A stretch of 54,637 nt of DNA from Caulobacteraceae bacterium (lineage in GTDB: Bacteria > Pseudomonadota > Alphaproteobacteria > Caulobacterales > Caulobacteraceae). Below are positions 8,707 to 16,149 of this stretch, in pieces. The stretch lies in the NCBI GenBank assembly GCA_025450315.1, contig JANWHQ010000139.1, positions 1 through 54,637 of the forward strand, read 5' to 3'. Every line of letters begins with the position of its first letter. Within the stretch, counting starts at the first letter, position 1. The position numbers and the translations under genes are program-made. The notes beneath the pieces were generated by a model that saw only the letters and a list, made by a program, of their open reading frames with translations, ran no database searches and was not told the origin of the DNA.

Positions 8707-9945
8707 ATGCACGTCGGAATCGCCTCAGGCTTCGCCAACCACACCAATGTGGACGACCGCCAGTTCATCCGCGAGGAGATGACCCAGCTGCTGCTGGCCG
8801 CAGAACTGGGCTTCGAGTCCATCTGGATGACCGAGCACCACTTCTCGGAATATTCGATCTCGCCCAACCCCTTGCAGTACCTGACCTGGCTGGCCGGCAG
8901 GACCAAGGTGCGGCTCGGCACCCAGGTCATCGTGGTCCCCTGGCGCGACCCCGTGCGGCTGGCCGAAGAGATCGCCGTGCTCGATCACGTCTCCGACGGG
9001 CGGGCCATCATCGGCTTCGGCCGCGGCCTGGCGCGCATGGAATACGAGGGTCTCAGGGTCGACCAGAACATGGCCCGCCAGCTGTTCGATGAGATCGTTC
9101 CGATGGTCGCGAACGCCTTCGAGACCGGCTACATCGAAGGCGGCGAGATCTTCAAGCAGCCTCGCCGCGCGATCCGCCCGCGGCCGTTCAAGTCGCTGAA
9201 AGGCCGCATGTTCTGCGCCGCCGGCTCGCCCGCCTCGATGGTCTCGGCCGCCAAGCTGGGCCTGGGCCGGCTCTATCTTGGCCAGCCGATGGTGGGCGGC
9301 GGCTCCTCGGGCCCGATCCGCCGCAACAACGGCGAAGCCGCCGGTCCCGCCCGGCCCTTCCAGCCCCAGGACCCCACCGCCCACAAGGAGCCGCCCGGCC
9401 AGAAGCTGCCGCCGCGCACCGACGGCATCGACCCGGCCAACGCCCAGTCGGCCGAGGACGCCTGGCTCGAAGCCTGGCATGAGGCCCATCCCGGGGTGAC
9501 GCCGGTGGCGCCATTCGCCTCCAACCTGGTGTTCATCGACGAGAGCGCCGACAAGGCCATGGAGCTCTGCCGCGTCTATGCGGCCAACACCTTCCGCGCG
9601 GCGGTCAAGAACTACGAGCTGACCTCCAGCCACCACGGGGCCATCAAGGGCTACGAGGCCTACAAGAACATCACCATGACCGAAGACGACGTGGAGAAGG
9701 CCGCCGCCAATGTGGTCGCCACCTCCATCGTCGGCACGCCACAGAAGGTGCTGGAGATGCTGGACGAGGTGCGCAAGGTCCGCCAGCCGCAGGGGATGAT
9801 GCCCCACGTCTACACCGGCGGCATGCCGCACGAGGACTGCATGAATTCGATCCGCGTCTTCGCCAAGCACTGCCTGAACGAGATGAAGAGCTGGCCTGCG
9901 GCGCCCTGGACCGTGGACGGCGACCTCGCCCAGGCGGCGGAGTAG
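8707..9945 (+). CDS. Luciferase-like flavin-dependent monooxygenase (LLM class)
   Basis: A cytosolic FMNH2-dependent oxygenase of the bacterial-luciferase superfamily. The N-terminal half is typical: LLLAAELGFESIWMTEHHF, SPNPLQYLTWLAGRT, VRLGTQVIVVPWRDPVRLAEEIAVLDHVSDGRAIIGFGRG. The C-terminal part contains VVATSIVGTPQKVLEMLDEV. Between them lies a Pro/Gly/Asn-rich stretch (about residues 197-250, GGGSSGPIRRNNGEAAGP... to about TDGIDPANAQ) that is not part of the usual barrel and looks like a loop insertion. The start at 8707 has GGGAG nine bases upstream. The substrate cannot be told from sequence. Two LigF-like glutathione transferases follow on the same strand, which suggests a shared catabolic task. 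Confidence 0.88.
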   Translation: MHVGIASGFANHTNVDDRQFIREEMTQLLLAAELGFESIWMTEHHFSEYSISPNPLQYLTWLAGRTKVRLGTQVIVVPWRDPVRLAEEIAVLDHVSDGRAIIGFGRGLARMEYEGLRVDQNMARQLFDEIVPMVANAFETGYIEGGEIFKQPRRAIRPRPFKSLKGRMFCAAGSPASMVSAAKLGLGRLYLGQPMVGGGSSGPIRRNNGEAAGPARPFQPQDPTAHKEPPGQKLPPRTDGIDPANAQSAEDAWLEAWHEAHPGVTPVAPFASNLVFIDESADKAMELCRVYAANTFRAAVKNYELTSSHHGAIKGYEAYKNITMTEDDVEKAAANVVATSIVGTPQKVLEMLDEVRKVRQPQGMMPHVYTGGMPHEDCMNSIRVFAKHCLNEMKSWPAAPWTVDGDLAQAAE

Positions 9946-9958
9946 GCGCCCCTCGCCT

Positions 9959-10072
9959 GTCGTCCCGGAACGCCGCGGGCGCGGCTTATCCGGCATCGCG
10001 GCAGGCGACGGCGTCCGGAACCGATCCCGGATCGCCCGCTGGCGCGGCCATCCGGGATGACAATTCGGGTGA
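9959..10072. repeat. Inverted pair of a short intergenic palindromic repeat
   Basis: The gap between the monooxygenase and first GST holds two divergent copies of one motif in opposite orientation. The left copy begins TGTCGTCCCGGA and ends near ATCCGGCAT. The reverse complement of the right copy begins TGTCATCCCGGA and ends ATCCGGGAT. Both have a GCCGCG/GCG-rich core. The arrangement resembles the TCATCCCGGA-type palindromes scattered between genes in many Alphaproteobacteria. The transcript would fold into a long hairpin between two co-directional genes. Confidence 0.6.
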
Positions 10073-10085
10073 GGGAGCCAGCCCC

Positions 10086-10871
10086 ATGACGGTCGAGCTC
10101 TATTACTTCCAGCCGCTGGGCACCAATTCCGGCCGGGTGTTCCAGGCCCTGCTCGAGAAGGGCGTGGACTTCACCGAACGCGAGATCTCCGGGCGCGACT
10201 TCGAGCACCTGAAGCCGGCCTATCTGAAGGTGAACCCCAAGGGCCAGGTGCCGACCCTGGTCCACGACGGCGTCTCGATCACCGAGGGCGCCATCGCCAA
10301 CGAATATATCGACGAGACCTTCGAGGGGCCGCCGCTGAGGCCGGCCGACCCGCGCGAGCGCTGGCGGATGCGGGTCTGGAGCCGCTATGCCGAGAACGAC
10401 CTCGGCCGCTGCCTGATGATGATCAACTGGAACCGGGTGGTGCCCGCGTTCGTGGGCGAACGCAGCGAGGAGGAGGTGATCAAGGTGCTGGAGACGGTGC
10501 CCGATCCCGACCGGCGCCGCTCGTGGCTGGCGGCCTACCGCCAGATCACCCCGCCGGAGCTGATGGAGGAATCCCATCGCCGGGCGCGCGAAGGCGCCAA
10601 GCGGGTCGACGCGCACCTGAGGACCCATCCCTGGGTCGCCGGTGGAAGCTTCTCCCTGGCCGACATCGACCTCAACAACTTCTGCGGCTTCATGGCCATG
10701 TGGATGCCCGAACTGGTCAACGACAAGGACACCCCGGCCTTCGTCGAATGGCGGGCGAAGATGGAGGAGCGGGCCTCCACCAAGGCCATGCGGGCCAAGA
10801 GCAACTTCAACCTGGCCACCCGCGGCGGCGCGGCCATCAGCAACCGCCCGGCGGGCGCGGCCAAGGCCTGA
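10086..10871 (+). CDS. Glutathione S-transferase family protein, LigF/LigE-like (first of tandem pair)
   Basis: A 261-residue cytosolic protein with an N-terminal thioredoxin-like GST domain (LYYFQPLGTNSGRVFQALLEKG; KVNPKGQVPTLVHDG with the cis-Pro; ITEGAIANEYIDETF). A C-terminal helical GST domain (ARTHPWV-like region and GGSFSLADIDLNNF) follows. The opening and the length of the helical domain resemble the beta-aryl-etherase LigF/LigE subgroup that cleaves lignin-derived ethers with glutathione. That is an inference from similarity, and other glutathione-dependent reactions are possible. The start at 10086 is preceded by GAGGGAG. The next gene, a diverged second copy, begins 4 bases after the stop, so the two are almost certainly co-translated. 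Confidence 0.87.
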   Translation: MTVELYYFQPLGTNSGRVFQALLEKGVDFTEREISGRDFEHLKPAYLKVNPKGQVPTLVHDGVSITEGAIANEYIDETFEGPPLRPADPRERWRMRVWSRYAENDLGRCLMMINWNRVVPAFVGERSEEEVIKVLETVPDPDRRRSWLAAYRQITPPELMEESHRRAREGAKRVDAHLRTHPWVAGGSFSLADIDLNNFCGFMAMWMPELVNDKDTPAFVEWRAKMEERASTKAMRAKSNFNLATRGGAAISNRPAGAAKA

Positions 10872-10875
10872 GGGG

Positions 10876-11649
10876 ATGGCGATGCTCGAGCTCTACCACT
10901 GGGAGCCCAACGCCGCCTCGGCCCGGGTGCTGATCGCCCTGAAGGAAAAGGGGCTGGAATTCCAGAGCCGCTATGTCGACGTGCTGGCCTTCGAGCAGCA
11001 CGCGCCGGAGTACCTGGCGCTGAACCCCTCGGGCGAGACCCCGGTCCTGGTGCAGGGCGGCGAGGCCTTCAACGAGTCCAGCTTCATCTGCGAGTACCTG
11101 GACGAGGCCTTTCCCGAACAGCCGCTGATGCCGCCGGAGCCGCTGGACCGCTGGGCCGTCCGGGCCTGGCAGAAGTACGTCGACGACTACCTGGCCGCGG
11201 CGGCCAGCGACCTGGCCTGGGCGGCGCTGGGCGCTCCGGCGCTCGAGGCGCGCCGCCTGAATTCGCTGGAGGAGCAGCTCGCCCGCATTCCCGCCAAGGA
11301 GCGCCGCGACCAGTGGCAGGCGGCCGTCGCCGGCCTCGGCGAAGAGGTGCTGGACAAGGCCCGCGAGCGGATCCGGCTGACGCTGGCGAAGACCGAGGCC
11401 GACCTGGAGGAGCGCGACTGGCTGGCGCCGGGGGGCTTCTCCCTGGGCGACATCGCCGTCTACGCCTACCTGAACTTCCTGCCGCGCATCTCACCGGAGC
11501 TGGTGGGCGAGACGGCGGCGCCCCGGACCCTGACCTGGCTGAAGCGGATGTCGCAGCGCCCTGCCGTGCGGGCGGCGGAAGCCATGAGCCGGACGGGCGA
11601 TCCCTACGGCGTCGCCGCCCCGGGGCCCGAGCACATCCGCTGGGGGTGA
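10876..11649 (+). CDS. Glutathione S-transferase family protein, LigF-like (second of tandem pair)
   Basis: From ATG 10876 a 257-residue protein begins MAMLELYHWEPNAASARVLIALKEKGLEF. It has the GST N-domain signatures LNPSGETPVLVQGG (cis-Pro) and FNESSFICEYLDEAFPEQP, and the C-domain motif GGFSLGDIAVYAYLNFLP. ESSFICEYL is close to the ESTVICEYL segment I recall from LigF. Similarity to the preceding GST is modest, so the pair is diverged rather than freshly duplicated and may form a heterodimer or act on different stereoisomers (speculative). The start is set by the 4-base gap after the upstream stop, with GAGGGG overlapping that stop. Confidence 0.87.
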   Translation: MAMLELYHWEPNAASARVLIALKEKGLEFQSRYVDVLAFEQHAPEYLALNPSGETPVLVQGGEAFNESSFICEYLDEAFPEQPLMPPEPLDRWAVRAWQKYVDDYLAAAASDLAWAALGAPALEARRLNSLEEQLARIPAKERRDQWQAAVAGLGEEVLDKARERIRLTLAKTEADLEERDWLAPGGFSLGDIAVYAYLNFLPRISPELVGETAAPRTLTWLKRMSQRPAVRAAEAMSRTGDPYGVAAPGPEHIRWG

Positions 11650-11702
11650 ACGGCCGAGCTGGGCGTCGTCCTCGGCGCCGACGCGGCCCTGCCCAGACCT
11701 GA

Positions 11703-12044
11703 TCAGGTGGTGTTCTTCAGCTTGCACCCGGTGAGCGGGATCACCGTGCCCTGAACCTGCGCGCCCTCGCCGACGACGGAGATGTTGACGCTGCCGTTGG
11801 AGAACCGGGGACCTGCGGCTCCATTCACCCTGTCGAGCTTGTAGCGGTGGTTGTTGTTGCTCGTCGTCAGGGTGGCCTTCTTCGCCTTCCTGGAGTCGTA
11901 GGAGATCTGGAAGGCCTGGCCCTGGTCGCAGGTGTAATAGGCGCCGTCGAACTGGCCCATGGGCGGCTGGGCGGGGTCGGCCGACGCGGCGACCGCGGCC
12001 AGCAATCCACCAGAGAAAACGACGATCAGAGGCGCAACTCTCAT
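11703..12044 (-). CDS. Periplasmic MliC-like protein (C-type lysozyme inhibitor family)
   Basis: From ATG 12044 (GGGAG eight bases upstream) the product is 113 residues. It has a Sec signal peptide (MRVAPLIVVFSGGLLAAVAASA) and one small beta-barrel domain. The order of features is that of MliC/PliC proteins: YYTCDQGQAFQISYD, then a strand-forming core with YKLDRV, GPRFSNGSV, and a C-terminal TGCKL whose Cys can pair with the first. Such proteins protect peptidoglycan by inhibiting C-type lysozyme. The signal lacks a lipobox Cys, so it should be a soluble periplasmic form. A near-consensus promoter lies just upstream. The frame extends upstream to 12125, but that part runs through the promoter and is unlikely to be translated. 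Confidence 0.75.
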   Translation of the reverse strand: MRVAPLIVVFSGGLLAAVAASADPAQPPMGQFDGAYYTCDQGQAFQISYDSRKAKKATLTTSNNNHRYKLDRVNGAAGPRFSNGSVNISVVGEGAQVQGTVIPLTGCKLKNTT

Positions 12045-12109
12045 GTCCACATCTCCCGCCGGCCTTTTGGAAAAAGACTCCCGCACTCGCGATAATCTAT
12101 CCGTGTATG

Positions 12110-12138
12110 ATATATAATTCGTCACGGCCGATCGTCAA
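12110..12138 (-). promoter_or_regulatory. Near-consensus sigma-70-type promoter for the MliC-like gene
   Basis: On the minus strand TTGACG (12133-12138) is followed after 17 bases by ATATAT (12110-12115; TATATA if the spacer is 16). This is the most AT-rich spot in the region. Transcription would begin near 12103, leaving a leader of about 60 bases before ATG 12044. Confidence 0.55.
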
Positions 12139-12192
12139 CGGCCATGGCGTGCGGCTGCAGCCGCGACGCGCCCTCCAATGGCGGAGAGACGA

Positions 12193-12387
12193 ATGAAGCA
12201 CATCCACTATGAAGTCGTGGCGGACGGCGAGGGCTGGCTGATCCGATGCGAGGGCAAGGATCTGCATCGATATCCGACCTTGCCGGAGGCCGAGGCGTCG
12301 GCCTTCGACATGGCCCGGACGGATCGCAACCGGGGAATGCGCGCCGACGTGAAGACCCCGCCGGCGGGTCTGCAGGGCGGGGTCTGA
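12193..12387 (+). CDS. Small conserved-type hypothetical protein
   Basis: A 64-residue soluble protein starting MKHIHYEVVADGEGWLIRCEGKDLHRYPT, followed by EAEASAFDMARTDRNRG. The pattern (two strands, then one Ala-rich helix, then a basic tail) resembles the small DUF2188-type fold, but I cannot assign it firmly. ATG 12193 is preferred over ATG 12178 because GGAGAG sits 4 to 9 bases before it. It is divergent from the MliC-like gene and could share its AT-rich promoter region. No function can be given. Confidence 0.55.
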   Translation: MKHIHYEVVADGEGWLIRCEGKDLHRYPTLPEAEASAFDMARTDRNRGMRADVKTPPAGLQGGV

Positions 12388-12402
12388 CAGAGCGAGCGGG
12401 CG

Positions 12403-12795
12403 CTAACCCGCCGCCGGCCCGAACCTGTTCGCCGCGCCCTGGCCCTTGCCCAGCAGGCCCCACGCCGCGAAGACGGCGGAGACGGCGACGGCGGCCCAGG
12501 TCACCTCGGCGCCGAGCTTGGCGCTGGCGGTGAACAGGGCCAGATAGACGCCGGCCAGGAACACCGCGCCCGGAAGCACGAGAAGCCAGGCGGTCTTGCC
12601 CATGTCGTGCAGGCGCCGCGCATGCAGCACGAACGCCGGATAGAGCAGGGTGATCAGCACCCATTGGCCGTTGCGGCCGGCGTGCACCAGAAGGACGTAG
12701 AAGGCCACCGCCAGGATCAGGACGATTAGGGCGCCGACGAAAGGACCGCGCGCCGTGCGGCCCATGGGGCTGGCGAAGGTGGTCTCGAAGTTCAT
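12403..12795 (-). CDS. DUF805 family inner-membrane protein
   Basis: A 130-residue protein with four predicted transmembrane helices. The signature between helices, LHARRLHDMGKTAWLL, is the R-R-L-H-D-x-G core of DUF805, and the C-terminal GAANRFGP matches the family's conserved ending (G-x-N-x-(Y/F)-G-P). Start at 12795 has GAGGAGG close upstream. It lies 10 bases after the DoxX-like gene that precedes it on the same strand, so it is probably the third gene of that operon. DUF805 proteins have no established role. Confidence 0.82.
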   Translation of the reverse strand: MNFETTFASPMGRTARGPFVGALIVLILAVAFYVLLVHAGRNGQWVLITLLYPAFVLHARRLHDMGKTAWLLVLPGAVFLAGVYLALFTASAKLGAEVTWAAVAVSAVFAAWGLLGKGQGAANRFGPAAG

Positions 12796-12805
12796 GGCGC
12801 CCTCC

Positions 12806-13213
12806 TCACGCTTCGCCGAAGGTCAGGGCGCGTCGCTGCAGCATGTCCCTGTAGTAGTCGATGTAGGCCAGGCACAGCAGGGCGTTCAGTCCGACGACGA
12901 TCAGCGCCGCCAGCATGCCCATCGGCTGATGATCGAGGATCACCGCCCAGAAGGCCGCGCACACCGAGATCGGCATCACCACGCAGAGCGCCGCCGGGAC
13001 CATCACCCCGATCAGGATCAGAGCCCCGGTCACCAGCTGGATGACCATGGCCACGTCCAGCATCCAGCCGTCGATCAGCGCCTTCATCAGCTGGGTCGCC
13101 AGCGGGGTGTGGCCCACGGGCTCGGGATAGATGTGCAGGAAGAAGTGGTTGGCGCCGTTCAGCAGCATCAGCGCGCCGAACAGCAGGCGCCCCACAAGGA
13201 CGAGGTGCTTCAT
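12806..13213 (-). CDS. DoxX-like four-helix membrane protein (second copy)
   Basis: From ATG 13213 (GGGAGCCTGACC upstream) the product is 135 residues. The first helix reads LLFGALMLLNGANHFF, close to the DoxX opening with a conserved helix-end Asn-His. Three further helices follow (VAMVIQLVTGALILIGVM; CVVMPISVCAAFWAVIL; LAALIVVGLNALLCLAYIDYY). It begins 2 bases after the stop of the upstream DoxX-like gene and is probably translationally coupled to it. DoxX-type proteins are linked to redox stress or quinone chemistry in some bacteria, but the role here is unknown. Confidence 0.75.
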   Translation of the reverse strand: MKHLVLVGRLLFGALMLLNGANHFFLHIYPEPVGHTPLATQLMKALIDGWMLDVAMVIQLVTGALILIGVMVPAALCVVMPISVCAAFWAVILDHQPMGMLAALIVVGLNALLCLAYIDYYRDMLQRRALTFGEA

Positions 13214-13215
13214 GG

Positions 13216-13659
13216 TCAGGCTCCCGCAGGCTGGGCCGCCGCGGGCGGCGCGTCGGCGCCCAGGGTGCGCGGCTTGGCGCGCAGGGTGAACATCGAGCGA
13301 TAGTTCTTCCAATACGCCATGCAGAGCAGGCAGTTGCAGATCAGCACCGCCTGGCCATAGGGATTGGCCGGCGAGCCCCATCCCGACAGCGGGTTGTCCC
13401 ACCAGAACACGCAGAACGACACCGGCATGCACACCACCAGCGCCAGGGGCGTGTAGAAGCCGCCCAGCACGCACAGACCGGCCAGCAGCTCCACCGCCTT
13501 GACCATGTCGAACAGGTGGCTGTCGAACAGGGCCTTGAACACCTCGCCGCTCAGGCCGGCGCCCTGGGGCTGCGGGAACAGGGGAATGAAATGGTTGAGT
13601 CCGGCCGGGACCATCCAGCCCCCGAACACCAGTCGCACGAACCACACGGCGTACTTCAT
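13216..13659 (-). CDS. DoxX-like four-helix membrane protein (first copy)
   Basis: From ATG 13659 (GGGGAGGG seven bases upstream) a 147-residue protein begins MKYAVWFVRLVFGGWMVPAGLNHFIPLFP. The pattern with NHF after helix one is shared with the next gene. Helices follow at KAVELLAGLCVLGGFYTPLALVVCMPVSF and AVLICNCLLCMAYWKNY, and the tail is Ala/Pro-rich. The upstream reading frame is open to 13821 but crosses regulatory DNA and is not family-like. The gene diverges from the serine hydrolase, and the two operator dyads at 13829-13865 lie about 170 bases upstream of its start. It may be controlled by the same repressor. Confidence 0.75.
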   Translation of the reverse strand: MKYAVWFVRLVFGGWMVPAGLNHFIPLFPQPQGAGLSGEVFKALFDSHLFDMVKAVELLAGLCVLGGFYTPLALVVCMPVSFCVFWWDNPLSGWGSPANPYGQAVLICNCLLCMAYWKNYRSMFTLRAKPRTLGADAPPAAAQPAGA

Positions 13660-13828
13660 CAAGCCCTCCCCGCTGGTCTTACCTGCCCGGCCCCTCGCGG
13701 GCGGCCGTTGTTGTGGAGCTGAGGTTAGGCGCCGAGCGCCAACATTGTAAATGCCGCCGTTCGGTCGGCGCCCCGACCCTGGACAGCGCTGTCGTTTCCT
13801 GGCGCGGACGATTCTCGGCAAGACATAA

Positions 13829-13865
13829 GTTTACACGTGTAGTCTAATGGACTACGCCTGTAGTC
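13829..13865. promoter_or_regulatory. Tandem BlaI/MecI-type operators upstream of the serine hydrolase
   Basis: Two dyads fit the (T/C)TAC-N4-GTAG pattern of BlaI/MecI repressors. They are GTTTACACGTGTAGTC (13829-13844) and the perfect palindrome GACTACGCCTGTAGTC (13850-13865). Their centres are 21 bases apart, two helical turns, as expected for two dimers on one face. TCTAAT (13843-13848) between them is a possible -10 box, so binding would block transcription. The same dyad recurs at 15712, and a BlaI-family gene lies in the operon. Confidence 0.75.
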
Positions 13866-13907
13866 CTTCGAACCGGCAATGACCCGGACACCGAGGGGGA
13901 GGACGAG

Positions 13908-15684
13908 ATGGCGAATTTCGCGAGATGGAGCGCGTTGGTGCTGATGGCGTCGGCCGCGCCGATGGCGGCGGCGATGGCCCAGTCGCCGCCGCCGGCGGGG
14001 CTGGCGGGGGACTGGTCCGGGACGCTGCCCAACGTGCCGCCCAAGAAGCTCGTCATCCACATCCGCCGCACCGATCAGGGGATGAGGCTGACCATCGACG
14101 TGCCGGCGCTGGGCGTGCAGGGGATCCCGATCGACCAGTTCGGTCGCGAAGGGGCCAAGGTCCATTTCGCCATGCCGGCCGCCCGCGTGGCCTTCGAGGG
14201 CGAGCTGCAGCCGGACGGCCGCGAGATCCGCGGGACCTTCACCGACCACGACATCGTCCAGCCGCTGGTGCTGGACTACACCGCCTCGGACGCCCCTCCG
14301 CCGCCCCTGAAGGTGGCCAGCGCCCAGGCGGGCTGGAAGACGCCCAGCCCCGAAGACATCCGCCAGATCCTGAAGAGCGAGATCGCCGCCCGGCACGCCG
14401 TGGGCCTGGTGGTGGGCGTGGTCGGTCCGGGCGGACGCGTGGTGGTTTCGGAAGGCGCCGCCGACCTGAAGACCGGCGCCTCGATCGGGGCGGAGACGCC
14501 GCTCTATATGGAGTCGGTGGTCAAGGCGCTGACCGGCCTCTTGCTGGCCGACATGGCCGGGCGCGGCGAGCTGAAGCTGGACGATCCCGTCGACCTCTAT
14601 CTGCCGCGGGGCGAGCACATGCCCGAACTCCATGGCCGGCGGATCACCCTGGCCGACCTGGCCACCCATACCTCGGGCCTGCCGCGCGGCGTGGAGGGCG
14701 TCTCTTTCGAGGCGCAGATCCGATATAGGCCCGAACAGATCCGCCGCTATCTGGAGTCGTTCCAGCTGGCCCGCGATCCGGGGTCCGCCTACCAGTACTC
14801 GGACATCGGAACGGCCCTGCTGGGCGACGCCCTGGCCCGGCGGGCGGGCGCCAGCTTCGACCAGCTGCTCCGTACTCGGATCATCGGCCCTTACGGCCTC
14901 GGCGAGACCGTCACCCACACCAACCCGGCCCTCACCGCCCGGCTGCCGATGCAATATGACAGCGGCTTGCAGCCTCGGGGACGCGGGCCGGACTTCGACG
15001 ACACCTGGCTTCCCGCCTTCGGCCTCTATTCGACCGTGGACGACATGCTGAAGCTGCTGGAAGTGCAGCTCGGCTACCGGCCCGACCCGATGGCCGCGGC
15101 CTCGCGGCGCGCCCGCGACCTCGCGGCGCGCCCGCGACCTGCGCCGCCCCGCCGGCCCAGGCGGGGAGCAGTCGCTGTCCTGGGAAGTGCGCCAACTCGG
15201 CCCGCCGGGCACGGAGGTCTACGGCGCGCCGGGCGGCTCGCGCAGCATGGCGACCTATGTGGCCTTCCGCCCCGACACGCGCGTGGGCGTGGTGGTCTAC
15301 GCCAACACGCCCCTGAACGTCTCCGACATCGCCCTCTACGTGCTGACCGGCCGCCCCGTGCCGCCCCCCGAGGCCCCGAACGAATCCGGGACCCAGGCCG
15401 CGATCCATGTGCCCGCCGCGGTCCTGGCCGGCTACGTCGGCCGCTATCGCCTGAACCCGCAGATGGTCCTGAACATCACCGCCCAGGGCGAGCGGCTGTT
15501 CGGGGCGGTCAACGGCAATCCGCTGACCGAGGTCTATGGCTCCAGCCGCACCCACTTCTTCGCCCGTACGGCCAACGCCCAGCTCGATTTCCAGCCCGGT
15601 CCGGACGGCCGCGCCGTCGCCCTGACCTTCACCCTGAATGGGGTCGCCATGCCCGCCGTCCGCCTGGCCAACCAGGGCGATTGA
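13908..15684 (+). pseudogene. Serine beta-lactamase-like hydrolase, frameshifted by a 19-bp duplication
   Basis: A secreted penicillin-binding-protein-type hydrolase (Sec signal MANFARW..AMAQS). An N-terminal beta domain (about 30-125) precedes the beta-lactamase domain. The nucleophile motif is SVVK (203-206) and the second motif is YSD (297-299; most relatives have YxN). The third motif GAPGGS lies in the shifted part. A C-terminal beta domain (about 480 onward, AAVLAGYVGRYRLNP) resembles DUF3471. The frame breaks at 15100-15137, where a 19-bp unit occurs twice in tandem. Removing one copy gives an uninterrupted protein reading ARDLRRPAGPGGEQSLSWEV. Without repair the product continues out of frame to 15725 and loses the third active-site motif. 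It is the first gene of a probable BlaI-controlled operon. Confidence 0.85.
15100..15137 (+). repeat. Perfect 19-bp tandem duplication inside the serine hydrolase gene
   Basis: CCTCGCGGCGCGCCCGCGA occupies 15100-15118 and again 15119-15137 without a mismatch. Nineteen is not a multiple of three, so the second copy shifts the frame by +1. Subtracting it makes the two coding halves continuous. Confidence 0.9.
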
Positions 15685-15711
15685 CTTCACGCCGCGCCGG
15701 TGGCGCAATCG

Positions 15712-15727
15712 GATTACAACTGTAGTC
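15712..15727. promoter_or_regulatory. Third BlaI/MecI-type operator, upstream of the membrane protein/repressor pair
   Basis: GATTACAACTGTAGTC is a dyad with the same half-site and 4-base spacer as the two operators upstream of the hydrolase. It lies directly before the Shine-Dalgarno GGAGG of the next gene. TTGACT at 15681-15686 may be a -35 box, so the repressor could regulate an internal promoter for itself and its partner. Confidence 0.7.
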
Positions 15728-15741
15728 GAAGGAGGTAGAAC

Positions 15742-16149
15742 ATGACCCCGGTCCCTGTCGCCGATCGCCTGTCCATGATCGGGGTGGCGATGAACGCCCC
15801 GCCGGTCCCCAAGCTGATCATCCTGGCCCTGGCCATCGCCTCGGTGGCGGCGGTGATCGTCTGCATCGGCAAGCTGGCCTCGGGGCCCCGCGTGTCCGGC
15901 GGCTCGGCCTTCCTGTCGGGCCTGAGGTTCGGCGGCCCGCTGGCCGGCCTGTTCGGCGCGGCCCTGACCGGCCTCAACATCGCCATCGGAACCGCCAATG
16001 CGGCCGGTCCCGCCCCCGCGAACATCCTGGCGCGCGGCTACGCGGAGATCATGCTCTTGATGGTCTTCGGCTTCTTCACCGGCGCGGTGGCGGTCATCGC
16101 CAACTGGGCCGTGGAGTCGCGCATCGACCGCTCGGTGCTGAAGGCGTGA
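15742..16149 (+). CDS. Small membrane protein, ExbB/TolQ/MotA-like C-terminal core (tentative)
   Basis: A 135-residue protein with three predicted helices: PKLIILALAIASVAAVIVCIG, GGPLAGLFGAALTGLNIAIG, and EIMLLMVFGFFTGAVAVIANW. The order G-L-F-G-x-x-L, then LARGYAEIMLLMVFGFFTGAVAVIANWAVESRID resembles the last two helices of ExbB/TolQ proton channels (GLLGTVLG... LAxGIxEALxTTAxGLxVAIPA). It is shorter than typical family members, so this is an inference. GGAGGTAGAAC precedes the ATG. The repressor start codon overlaps its stop (GTGA), so the two are translationally coupled. In classical bla systems this slot would hold the BlaR1 sensor-protease, which is absent here. Confidence 0.6.
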   Translation: MTPVPVADRLSMIGVAMNAPPVPKLIILALAIASVAAVIVCIGKLASGPRVSGGSAFLSGLRFGGPLAGLFGAALTGLNIAIGTANAAGPAPANILARGYAEIMLLMVFGFFTGAVAVIANWAVESRIDRSVLKA

